Below are positions 29,578 to 38,120 of a stretch of DNA of 64,000 nucleotides, one piece after another. Both the position numbers and the translations under genes were made by a program. Position 1 is the first letter of the stretch; the number at the start of each line of letters is the position of its first letter. The notes under the pieces are model-generated. The model was given only the letters and a program-made list of their open reading frames with translations. It searched no databases and was not told the DNA's origin. The stretch comes from Bog-473 sp963728845 (GTDB lineage Bacteria; Actinomycetota; Acidimicrobiia; Acidimicrobiales; RAAP-2): positions 124,001 to 188,000 of the forward strand of contig CAVSLS010000050.1 in assembly GCA_963728845.1 (NCBI GenBank), given 5' to 3'.

Positions 29578-30751
29578 TCAACCGTCCAATCCGAGATAGC
29601 GCTTGATGTTGCCACCGATGATCGCTGCCGCTGCGTCGGCACCGACTGCGTCCACCACGGCGGCCAATGACTCGTTGCTGTAGCCGTACGTGCTCTCGTT
29701 GTGCGGGAAGTCGGTGGACCACATCACCCGTTCGACGCCGATGCGAGCGACGAGCGCGAGCCCGAGCGGGTCGACCATGAACGACGCGAACATGTGCTTG
29801 TCCCAGTAGTGCTGCGGTTCGTGCTGCACCTTCGAGGTTGGCGAGGTGCTGGAACGACGCCAGGATGTGCTCCGCGTCCTGGATGGCCGATGGCACCCAG
29901 TTGATCCCGCCCTCGAACCACCCGACGCGCAGCCCGGGGTGACGATCGAGGATGCCGCCGAAGATGTACTTGCCGAAGGTGTCGCGGAACGGCGCCACGG
30001 ACTGGAGCATCCCGATGCTGACGGCGTTGAACTCGTTCGGCGTCGCGGGCGGGTTCTCACCGATATGGTGCGAGACCGGGATCTGCGCTTCCTCGATCGC
30101 CTCCCATACGCCATCCATCGCGGTGCTCGAGTAGTCGATCGGGCGTTTCTCGGTGTCCTTCCCCGGCGACAGCGGCATGAGGAAGGTCTTCAACCCGAGC
30201 GCCTTCAGCTCGTTCACCGTCCGGCGAGCTCCCTCGGCATCCCACCAGTTGATCAGACCGACGCCGAAGATGCGGTTGTTCGAACGCTCCTGGACCTCCG
30301 CGATGTGCTCGTTGTAGATCCGGAAGCAGAGCTCCCGGACCTCTCTGTCCGGCCATCCGAACAAGGCGAGAACGGAGTTGGGGAACGCGAGCTCCTTGGA
30401 CACACCCTCCGACTCGAGCGCAGCGAGCCGTGCGTCGACGTCGCCCGTATGGGACCCCGAGACAGGGTCGTACTGCGTGAGCACCTCAATGAACTCGGGC
30501 ACCAGAATGGACTTCCCGTCCATGCCGATCACCCATCCTCCACCGACGTTCATGACCCGTGGAGCACGTTCCTTCATGCTCTCGGGAAAGCGCTCGTAGA
30601 AGATGTCATCTGCCAACGAGATGTGGTCGTCAGCCGAGAACACCTCGGTCCCGGCCGGGAGCCCGAGATCGACGAGCGGACCGGGGCGGCGATCCTTCGG
30701 CGCGCCCAGGCCGTCGGGCGGGTACGTCAGCGTCCTCGAATTACCGGTCAT
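29578..30751 (-). CDS. Amidohydrolase family 2 protein (one apparent frameshift)
   Basis: About 390 residues from MTGNSRTLTYPP. N-terminal motif VFSADDHISLAD, central SHHIGENPP and, after a shift near 29840, C-terminal WSTDFPHNESTYG and IIGGNIKRYLGL. It is the first gene of the minus-strand operon that continues with the two M24 genes, the crotonase and the fused CoA-transferase, and it has a good promoter at 30785-30814. Confidence 0.85.
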
Positions 30752-30784
30752 CTCCCCCGCTTCACTCTTCGGACGGATGCTGCC

Positions 30785-30814
30785 AGATTACTTCGGGACC
30801 GTAGCAATCGTCAA
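30785..30814 (-). promoter_or_regulatory. Sigma-70-type promoter of the amidohydrolase-M24-crotonase-CaiB operon
   Basis: TTGACG (30814-30809), 18 bases, TAATCT (30790-30785), on the minus strand, about 34 bases before the ATG at 30751. Confidence 0.55.
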
Positions 30815-30874
30815 CGGACCCTGCTAGCTTGTTCCAGCCGAAGGAGTTGGTCGGGAGGTCAGAGAGGGCGTGAC

Positions 30875-32550
30875 ATGACGACGTGGGACTCCACCGTCGA
30901 CCTCGTGATCGTCGGATCCGGCGGTGGTGGCATGGTCGCCGCGCTGACCGCGGCCGACGCAGGAGCGAGCGCTCTGGTGCTCGAGAAGCAGGAACGGGTC
31001 GGCGGATCGACCGCCATGTCCGGCGGCATCGTCTGGGTCCCCGACAACCCGGTGATGCGTGCAGCGGGGGTTCAGGACTCCTACGAGGACGGCATGGCCC
31101 ACTTCGAGGCGGTCGTGGGCGACGTGGGGCCTGCCTCGTCGTTCGAACGTCGACACGCCTTCCTGACGGCGGGGCCGGAGATGGTCTCGTTCCTCCAGGA
31201 GCGCGGCGTCCGCTTCGTGCATTGCCCCGGCTACAGCGACTACTACTCGAGTGCCAAGGGCGGCCACGAGAACGGGCGCGGGATCGAGCCCGTTCCATTC
31301 GATGGTCGGGCGCTGGGTGAATGGCTCGAGAAGCTGCAGCCCGGGCTCGCGAAGAGCCTTGGGCTCGCGGTGATGACGAACGAAGCGCGTTTCCTCTCCA
31401 ACTACAACCGCAGCATCGGGGCTTTCGCGGTCTCGGCGCGCGTCGTGCTTCGAACCTATGCGGCTCGACTTCGACGTCAGGCCTGCTGACGAACGGCGCG
31501 TCACTGATCGCGCAGATGTTGAAGATTGCGATCGGCCGCGGCATACCGGTCTGGACGGAAGCGCCGCTCGAGGACCTGATCGTCGAGGACGGTCGCGTCG
31601 TCGGCGTTCGTACGATCCGTGCGGGAACTCCGGTGCTGATCCGCGCCCGTCTGGGGGTCGTGCTGGCCGCCGGCGGTTTCGCGCACAACCCCGAGATGCG
31701 CGAGGAGTACGGTGGCGATCAACCGAACCGAGCGAGGTGGTCCATCGCCAACCCCGGCGACACCGGCGAGGTGATCCGGACAGCGATGACACTCGGCGCG
31801 AAGACCGACTTCATGGACGAGGCTTGGTGGCTCCCGTCTCCCCGAACGGGGCGGTTCGGGCAATCGACGCTCGACCAGGCGCGACAGCGGCCACGCACGA
31901 TCTACGTCGATGCGGCAGGACAGCGTTTCGTGAACGAGTCGAACTCGTACATGGAAGTCGGCAAGGCGATGTACGCCCGCGACAAGACGAGCCGGGCGGT
32001 TCCGTGCTGGCTCATCTTCGACGATCGCTACCGCAAGCGCTACGCGCACCAGCGTTCCCGCCCCGGGCGCTTCCCGCGCAAGCTCCTCGAGAGCGGGATG
32101 CTGAAGCAGGCGTGGACACTCGACGATCTCGCCCGCATGTGCGGCATCGACCCGGCCGGGCTGACCGACACCATCGAACGATTCAACCGCAACGCCGAGC
32201 AGGGTAGAGACCCCGACTACGGGCGGGGCGAGTCTGCCTACAACCGGGCGTTGGGCGATCCCAACCACAAGGTGCATCCCTGCCTGGGCCCGATCAACGA
32301 ACCGCCGTACTACGCGGTCCAGGTCGTGCCGGGTGACATCGGCACCTGCGGTGGCCTCCTCACCGACCAACACGCGCAGGTGGTCGACCAGAACGACCAG
32401 CCGATCGAGGGCCTGTACGCCACCGGCAACGGCACCGCCACCGTCATGGGCCGCCACTACCTCGGACCCGGCGCGAGCATCGCCAACACAATGGTCTTCG
32501 GATACGTCGCGGCCCGCCACGCCACCCGTGAGCACCGCACCGCTTCATGA
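30875..32550 (+). CDS. FAD-dependent 3-ketosteroid dehydrogenase/fumarate reductase-like flavoprotein (one apparent frameshift)
   Basis: About 558 residues. The N-terminus has the FAD motif VDLVIVGSGGGGMVAAL and EKQERVGGSTAMSGG; the C-terminus has GGLLTDQHAQV and GRHYLGPGASIANTMVFGY, typical of the delta-1-ketosteroid dehydrogenase branch. A base is missing near 31483, between RLRRQA and LLTNGASL. Family members desaturate a ketone-bearing ring next to the carbonyl. It is divergent from the amidohydrolase operon; the ATG has GGGAGG about 15 bases upstream, so the ribosome site is weak. Confidence 0.85.
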
Positions 32551-32556
32551 TGATTC

Positions 32557-32766
32557 TCAGGCCAGCTTCACGCCATCCCGTCGAACCGTGATCGCGCCGG
32601 TCGGGCACTTCCGCGCCGCGGCGATGACCTTGTCCTCGGGGGCACCGGCGGGGTCGACCACGAAGGCGACGCTGTCATCGTCCAGGTCGAACACGCCCGG
32701 CGCCTCGTACACGCAGTTTCCAGAGCCCATGCACACGTCGCGGTCGATCTCGACTTCGAGGCCCAT
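32557..32766 (-). CDS. Small [3Fe-4S]-type ferredoxin
   Basis: A 69-residue acidic ferredoxin, MGLEVEIDRDVC. Cluster cysteines are C12, C18 and C54 (CMGSGNC and RKCPTG); the second position of a four-cysteine set is glycine, so a [3Fe-4S] or non-Cys-ligated [4Fe-4S] cluster is expected. Such ferredoxins deliver electrons to P450s. It is divergent from a P450 with only 39 bases between start codons and converges on the flavoprotein gene. Confidence 0.88.
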   Translation of the reverse strand: MGLEVEIDRDVCMGSGNCVYEAPGVFDLDDDSVAFVVDPAGAPEDKVIAAARKCPTGAITVRRDGVKLA

Positions 32767-32805
32767 GGGGCGATCGTACGCGCTCGGACGCGGAGAAAGG
32801 TGACC

Positions 32806-34083
32806 ATGAGTCAGTTCGAGAACGTCAATTTCTTCACCGACCGATCGATCCAGGACGACCCCTACCCCTACTTCGACTGGGTGCGTGCGCAAGCCCCGGT
32901 ATGGCAAGACCCTCGCTACGGCCTGTTCATGATCACGGGTCACCCCGAGGCGATGACGGTCTACGGCGACCCTGCGTCGTTTCCTCCGAAGGACGCGCCG
33001 TCGGGGACGTACTCATCGTGCAACGTGGTGAGCGGGTCGTTCGTGAAGTTCTCCGTGCCGGTGGAGGGCGACGACATCAGCGACATCATCGTGAAGTACC
33101 GACACGAGCTGCCCTTCAGCGACCAGCTCCCTTCCTTCGACCCGCCGACGCACACGGCGCATCGCCACCTGCTGACCCGGCTCATCACGCCCAAGCGGCT
33201 CAAGGAGAACGAGGACTTCATGTGGCGGTTCGCCGACCGCCTCATCGACGGGTTCGTCGACGAGGGGTCGTGCGAGATGGTGGGTGCCTATGCGGAGCCC
33301 TTCACCCTCACCGTCATCGCCGACCTGGAGGGCGTACCCGAGTCCGACCACTCGCTCTTCCGGGAGCGGCTGTCGACGGTACATCAGGAGGTCGCCCACA
33401 AGCCGCTCGAATTCCTCTACGAACGATTCAGCGAGTACATCGAGGACCGCCGCCAGAACCCTCGGGTCGACGTCCTGACCGGCTTGGCCACGGCGACGTT
33501 CCCGGACGGCTCGACTCCCGAGGTGAAGGACGCAGCGCTCATCGCCGCCAACCTCTTCGCCGGCGGTCAGGAGACGACGGTGCGGCTCCTGTCCTTCGCA
33601 CTCCGGATGCTCGGCGAGCGGCCCGACCTGCAGAAACTGGTCCGCGACGAGCGTGACCGCATCCCCAACTTCATCGAAGAGACACTTCGGCTCGAGAGCC
33701 CACTCCGAACACAGTTCCGGATGGCCCGCGTCCGCACCAAGCTCGCCGGCGTCGACATCCCCGCCGGCGGAACGATCATGCTCGTCCCGGGTGCCTGCAA
33801 CCGTGACCCTCGAGTGTTCGAGAACCCGTACGACTTCGACATCGACCGTGCGAACGCACGGCAACACATCGCCTTCGGCCACGGGATCCACACCTGTGCG
33901 GGGGCGCCACTCGCCCGCGCCGAGGGGCGGGTGACGATCAACCGCTTCCTCGATCGCACATCCGACATCACGATCTCCGAGGACCACCACGGTCCGGCGG
34001 GCGCCCGGCAGTACGACTACCTGCCGACGTTCTTCCTCCGTGGCCTCGAACGCCTCCACCTCGACCTCACGCCCGTGAGCTGA
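32806..34083 (+). CDS. Cytochrome P450 monooxygenase
   Basis: A 425-residue P450 from ATG 32806 (MSQFENVNFF), with GGAGAAAGG just upstream; a GTG two codons earlier is less well placed. I-helix AGGQETT at 252-258, ExxR at 292-295, heme motif FGHGIHTCAG with Cys364. Its pairing with the adjacent ferredoxin gives a ready redox partner. Substrate unknown; context suggests a cyclic hydrocarbon intermediate. Confidence 0.93.
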   Translation: MSQFENVNFFTDRSIQDDPYPYFDWVRAQAPVWQDPRYGLFMITGHPEAMTVYGDPASFPPKDAPSGTYSSCNVVSGSFVKFSVPVEGDDISDIIVKYRHELPFSDQLPSFDPPTHTAHRHLLTRLITPKRLKENEDFMWRFADRLIDGFVDEGSCEMVGAYAEPFTLTVIADLEGVPESDHSLFRERLSTVHQEVAHKPLEFLYERFSEYIEDRRQNPRVDVLTGLATATFPDGSTPEVKDAALIAANLFAGGQETTVRLLSFALRMLGERPDLQKLVRDERDRIPNFIEETLRLESPLRTQFRMARVRTKLAGVDIPAGGTIMLVPGACNRDPRVFENPYDFDIDRANARQHIAFGHGIHTCAGAPLARAEGRVTINRFLDRTSDITISEDHHGPAGARQYDYLPTFFLRGLERLHLDLTPVS

Positions 34084-34105
34084 CCGCGGCGTCGGGCGCT
34101 CGACG

Positions 34106-34915
34106 TCACGACGTCGCGGTCGGAGCGCCCTCGGGCGGCTTCGCCGTCGACATGATCAGCTTCGTCTGCGCATACGGCGGGCCGGCGGTCGTCCCCCGTC
34201 GATCGGGAGCACGATCCCGGTGACCTGCGCCGCACGCTCGCTGGCGAGGAACACCACGGCGTTGGCGACGTCTTCGGGCTGCGCCTCTCGTTCGAGCGGT
34301 TGCATGTAGCGCAGCACCGGCCCCATCTCGTACGTCGTGATCCCCGTGCGGATATGGGCGGGCGTGAGGCAGTTGACCCGGATGCCGTACGGCGCCAGGT
34401 CGATGGCCATGCACTTGGTGACGTGCGCCACGGCCGCCTTCGACGCCCGGTAGGACATCATGCCGGCACCGGCGTTGACGGCGGCGATCGAGGCGTTGTT
34501 GATGATCGAGCCACCGCCGTTGTCCTTCATGTACCGGGCGGCGCGCTGGGCGCCGACGATGACCCCGAAGAGGTTCACGCTCATGATGCGGGAGAAGTCC
34601 TCGAGGTCGTCCGGCAGGAACCGCTTGAGCGGGCTGCCGATCCCCGCGTTGTTGAACATGATGTCCAGGCCCGCGAAGCGGTCGACGGCGAAGTCGACCA
34701 GGGCCTGCACCTGGTCCGCATCGCTCACGTCGGTCTCCCTGAAGGCGGCCGCCTCGCCGATTCGCGCCGCGACGTCTCGCCCCCGGTCGACGTCGACATC
34801 GCGCGATCACGACCTTCGCCCCTTCGGCCACGAGCAGCTCGGCGGTCGCCCGACCGATACCGCCGGCACCACCGGTCACGATGGCGACCTTCCCAGCAAG
34901 CTCCTGTAGCCTCAT
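34106..34915 (-). CDS. Short-chain dehydrogenase/reductase (two compensating frameshifts)
   Basis: About 269 residues. It begins MRLQELAGKVAIVTGGAGG in one frame, shifts near 34803 into the core (FNNAGIG, catalytic Ser in NNASIAA, YRASK) and shifts back near 34195 after VLPIDGG to end at 34106. The net length is a multiple of three, but in the middle only the second frame makes an SDR. It follows the P450 convergently and may process its alcohol product. Confidence 0.82.
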   Translation of the reverse strand: MRLQELAGKVAIVTGGAGGIGRATAELLVAEGAKVVIARCRRRPGARRRGANRRGGRLQGDRRERCGPGAGPGRLRRRPLRGPGHHVQQRGDRQPAQAVPAGRPRGLLPHHEREPLRGHRRRPARRPVHEGQRRWLDHQQRLDRRRQRRCRHDVLPGVEGGRGARHQVHGHRPGAVRHPGQLPHARPYPHGDHDVRDGAGAALHATARTRGAARRRRQRRGVPRQRACGAGHRDRAPDRRGTTAGPPYAQTKLIMSTAKPPEGAPTATS

Positions 34916-35117
34916 GCCCCGACCATACGATCTCGGTCACCAACCTTTCAATCCCGTCATCCGGGATGCCCCTTTGCAGCCAACGGGATCCGCGGTACAG
35001 GTCGCGTCCGCAAGCACCGGCGACGGCAAGAGGTCCGACCACTTCGTTGGCGAGACGATGGACGCGTTCTCGGCGTCGCCGACCCGAGCTGACTGAAGAT
35101 GCCGAGATTGCCACAGC

Positions 35118-35123
35118 TATTCT
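35118..35123 (+). promoter_or_regulatory. Leaderless -10 box of the EEP gene
   Basis: TATTCT ends six bases before the ATG at 35130, and there is no Shine-Dalgarno sequence, so the transcript probably starts at the start codon. Confidence 0.4.
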
Positions 35124-35129
35124 CCTCGA

Positions 35130-36128
35130 ATGTCTGAGCCCAACGAGGTCGAATGGCGATGGCTCGCGGCCATGACGTTGCAGATCGTCGGCTGGCTCAT
35201 CGTCGGCGTCCTGGGACTGGTCGTCGTGGCTCGCGCCGTGGCGTGGGACAAGTTGCAATTGTTCGCGGACATGGATGCCGCAACCGAGGTCCTGTTTCTC
35301 CCGGCATGGATTGTGCTGGCGGGAGCCCTCCTCGGCAAGAAGTGGTGGATGGTGGGAGCTTCGGCCCTGCTCTGTGTCGCTCAGATCATCTACGTCGCTC
35401 CAGAGCTGCTGGCCTACTCCTCCATACCGGCTGCCGTCCGCTCGGAGCCAACGATCCACCTCTTCGACGCGAACGTCCAGCAGGACAACTTCTCCATGTC
35501 GGGCTACGTCGAACAAATGAGAAGCTACCGGCCCGATCTCGTCACGCTCGAGGAGACGGCACCGTGGGACTTCGATCAGTTCTTGTCGTCTGGCGTGTTC
35601 GACCACCTGCCCTATCGGTTCACGTTGACGGACACCGGATCGAGGGGCTTCATCGTCGCCAGTCGCTATCCAATAGGGCGCCCGACGGTGTTCCAAGTTC
35701 ATGGACTGGCCTACATGGTTCGCTTGAGCCTGTCGTTTCACGGGCGAAGCGTGCCGCTCTGGGTCGTGCACACGACCGCTCCCGTCAATCCCAATTGGAA
35801 CAACTGGAATCTCGAACTCGATGGCGTCTACTCGGCACTGGAGAAGGCTCATCCCCGACCCCTGTTGATGGTCGGCGACTTCAACGCCTCCTGGGGCAAT
35901 CGCGGTTTCCGGGCCATCCTGTCAACTGGACTCACGGACGCGGCGGCCGCACGTGGGCAGCCCTTCGACTTCACGTGGAATCAGCGCCTGCCCGTTCTGC
36001 CTCCGTTCATAAGAATCGACCACGTCCTCACGGGCGGCGACCTCACGGTCACGACCATCAGCACGCACAGCGGGCCAGGAAGTGAACACAGAGACATCAC
36101 CGCGACGGTCGCCGTCGGAAGACCGTGA
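35130..36128 (+). CDS. Membrane-anchored endonuclease/exonuclease/phosphatase-family protein
   Basis: A 332-residue protein. Two to three N-terminal membrane helices (residues ~12-100, e.g. LQIVGWLIVGVLGLVVVARA) are followed by an EEP domain on the outer face: TLEETAPWD (metal Glu), VVHTTAPVN, VGDFNASWGN (catalytic Asp-Asn), RIDHVL and the terminal SEHRDI histidine. The domain is a metal-dependent phosphodiesterase/phosphatase in known families; with this topology a phospholipid or extracytoplasmic substrate is possible. It ends the catabolic island. Confidence 0.85.
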   Translation: MSEPNEVEWRWLAAMTLQIVGWLIVGVLGLVVVARAVAWDKLQLFADMDAATEVLFLPAWIVLAGALLGKKWWMVGASALLCVAQIIYVAPELLAYSSIPAAVRSEPTIHLFDANVQQDNFSMSGYVEQMRSYRPDLVTLEETAPWDFDQFLSSGVFDHLPYRFTLTDTGSRGFIVASRYPIGRPTVFQVHGLAYMVRLSLSFHGRSVPLWVVHTTAPVNPNWNNWNLELDGVYSALEKAHPRPLLMVGDFNASWGNRGFRAILSTGLTDAAAARGQPFDFTWNQRLPVLPPFIRIDHVLTGGDLTVTTISTHSGPGSEHRDITATVAVGRP

Positions 36129-36272
36129 GCCCGCCATTGGCCCCGGGGAGGCTGCTCTTGTCGTGCGCCGAACAGGTGCTACGTTCCCCGCGATCAGTAC
36201 GCTCACCCACCTCATTGTTCCTGTCAGGCACGCCGTCGGACGGCCGGCGACGGTTGCCGAAACGGCGAGCCG

Positions 36273-36861
36273 ATGAGCAGGCGCACCGTCTCCCGTCGTC
36301 GCCCGGCGCGCCGCATGCTCGTGGCGGAGGGCCTGCTGGTCGCCGCTCTGTGCCTGCTGCTGGCTGGCTGTTCCTCGTCGGGCGCAGCCAGCGCGCTCAC
36401 GGCGACGCAGAGCGTCCAGGCGCCCGCTCCCAGCCGGGTCGAAGCCATCGGAGATCGCCAGGATGGTCTGCGCACGCGAGGCACAGCGGGAGATCGCCGA
36501 GACACTCGGCGTCCGGGCCTCGGTCTCCACTCCGACCTGGGTCGGCCACGCCTACTCGTGTCGCTACCGCTACCCAGACGGCGCCTTCGTCCTCACGGTC
36601 AAGGAGCTGTCGAGCTGGCCCCAGACCCTCGCCTACTACACCGCCATCGGCACGCAACAGGGCCGGACGGCCACCGTCGCGAACCTGGGCCAGGGGGCGT
36701 TCCAGACCGACAACGGCTCGATGATCGTCCGCAAGGACTGGAAGATCCTGACCGTCGACATCTCTGGCCTGCCCGCCCAGTTCGGCAAGCCGCCGACCAG
36801 TCGGGGGGACGTGGCGGTGACCATCGCCGACCTCATCCTGGCCTGCTGGGCCGGGGACTGA
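36273..36861 (+). CDS. Secreted lipoprotein of unknown function (one apparent frameshift)
   Basis: About 195 residues. The N-terminus is an Arg-rich signal peptide with a lipobox LLLAGCSS (Cys near residue 33). After a frame change near 36462 the mature domain follows (MVCAREAQREIAETLGV, SCRYRYPDGAFVLTVKEL, then AFQTDNGSMIVRKDWKILTVD). The pattern of a compact beta-rich domain with a Cys pair resembles many actinobacterial lipoproteins but I do not recognise a family. Confidence 0.68.
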
Positions 36862-36870
36862 CGCTCTGCC

Positions 36871-38052
36871 TCAGAACGAGATGGCGCCCGAGTCGACCCG
36901 GGCCGGCCAGCCGATCGCTCCCGGCGAGCTCGCGGGCGGGACCGTCGCCACCAAACCCAGGCACATCTCGTCCGACGATCCGTCTCCCCACGTCACGAAA
37001 CGGGGCGGCAGGTTGCGCAGCGTCGGCAGCTCCTGGCGTAGCGTAGGGTCGTAGGCGCACGTCACCTGGATCTTGTCGCCGGGCACGACCGGGATCGGCG
37101 TCGACAGGTTGTAGGCCCGTTGGTAGTGGAAGTTGTAGTCCGGGACGTCGAGGATCGTCTTCTGGGTCGGCGTCCCCGGGTTCAGGGTCAACTTCAGGCT
37201 CTGGCCGAGCAGATGCATGTGCGCGCCGACCCGCACGATGGTCCCGGCCTGCATGACCGGCCAGGTGCACGACGTGCTGTCCCCCGCCGGGGGGTCGGCC
37301 GGGTTGCGGCCGCAGACCGCCTCGATGGTGTTCACGAACCCGACGGCGCTCTGGCCGAAGCGCTGCCCGAGGTCGGCGAGCGACGCGGTGCGGTTGCAGA
37401 GCGGCCCCGTCACCCCGGCGGGGCACGGGATGTCGGGCGGCGCCGGCATCAGGGCGAGGCTCATCGGCCGCAGGGGCGTCGAGGCGGGGACGGTGTGGAG
37501 GACGAGCTTGGCGCGCACCGGCCTGTCGCCCAGCAGCAGGTTGTAGTGGATCTGCATGACGACGAGGCTTCCGGCGGGCAGGGGTTGCCCGGTGCCGGCC
37601 GGCAGGACGTCCTCCCCGTGGCCGGGCGCCCAGGCCGACAGCCACGGCGTGTCGCCGAGGCTGGCCAACGAGGTTCCGGGCAGCGCCGTCTCCCCGAAGC
37701 ACGTCCAGCCCTTCCCTCCCGGGTTGTTCGCCTCGGCCTCGGCGGCGAGCGCCGGCGGCACGAGGAACAAGATGGCGTGATGGACCTCGTCGCTGTTCGG
37801 GAAGAACTGGCTCGACGTGATGAAGGAGTTCTGCGTCACGTGCGGGTCGACCAACGTGCAGTGGTAGTCGTCAGTTCCGCCGTTCGGCGGGTCGGGCTTG
37901 TACGCCGTCGGCGCCTGCAAGGAGATCGTCGTCACGGGCGGCGCGCCCTGGGTGCTCAAGGAGCTGCGGGCGCCCGCCGGCGCGGCCCCGACGACCAGGG
38001 TCCCGGCCACGAGCACGAACGCAGCCACACGAAGCAGGATGCCTCCCCTCAT
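36871..38052 (-). CDS. Secreted copper type II (PHM-like) monooxygenase
   Basis: A 393-residue protein starting MRGGILLRVAAFV with a cleavable signal peptide ending near AGARS. It carries the two-copper signature of peptidylglycine/dopamine hydroxylase-like enzymes: DEVHHAILF (His pair), QIHYN, VGAHMHLLG (His-x-His) and SSDEMCLG (Met ligand). Several paired cysteines suggest an exported, oxidised protein. It would use copper to hydroxylate a small substrate outside the cell. It lies next to a copper ATPase set, which fits a metal supply link. Confidence 0.78.
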   Translation of the reverse strand: MRGGILLRVAAFVLVAGTLVVGAAPAGARSSLSTQGAPPVTTISLQAPTAYKPDPPNGGTDDYHCTLVDPHVTQNSFITSSQFFPNSDEVHHAILFLVPPALAAEAEANNPGGKGWTCFGETALPGTSLASLGDTPWLSAWAPGHGEDVLPAGTGQPLPAGSLVVMQIHYNLLLGDRPVRAKLVLHTVPASTPLRPMSLALMPAPPDIPCPAGVTGPLCNRTASLADLGQRFGQSAVGFVNTIEAVCGRNPADPPAGDSTSCTWPVMQAGTIVRVGAHMHLLGQSLKLTLNPGTPTQKTILDVPDYNFHYQRAYNLSTPIPVVPGDKIQVTCAYDPTLRQELPTLRNLPPRFVTWGDGSSDEMCLGLVATVPPASSPGAIGWPARVDSGAISF

Positions 38053-38120
38053 GGAGAAGGACTGTAGTCGACCGACCTCTCGCCCGTCGGGGCGGGCCAA
38101 TCCACCGTGTCGATCAGCGG

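Noticed and set aside
36125..36724. ORF starting at the end of the EEP gene
   Set aside because: It is Arg/Ser/Pro-rich and covers the lipoprotein gene in another frame.
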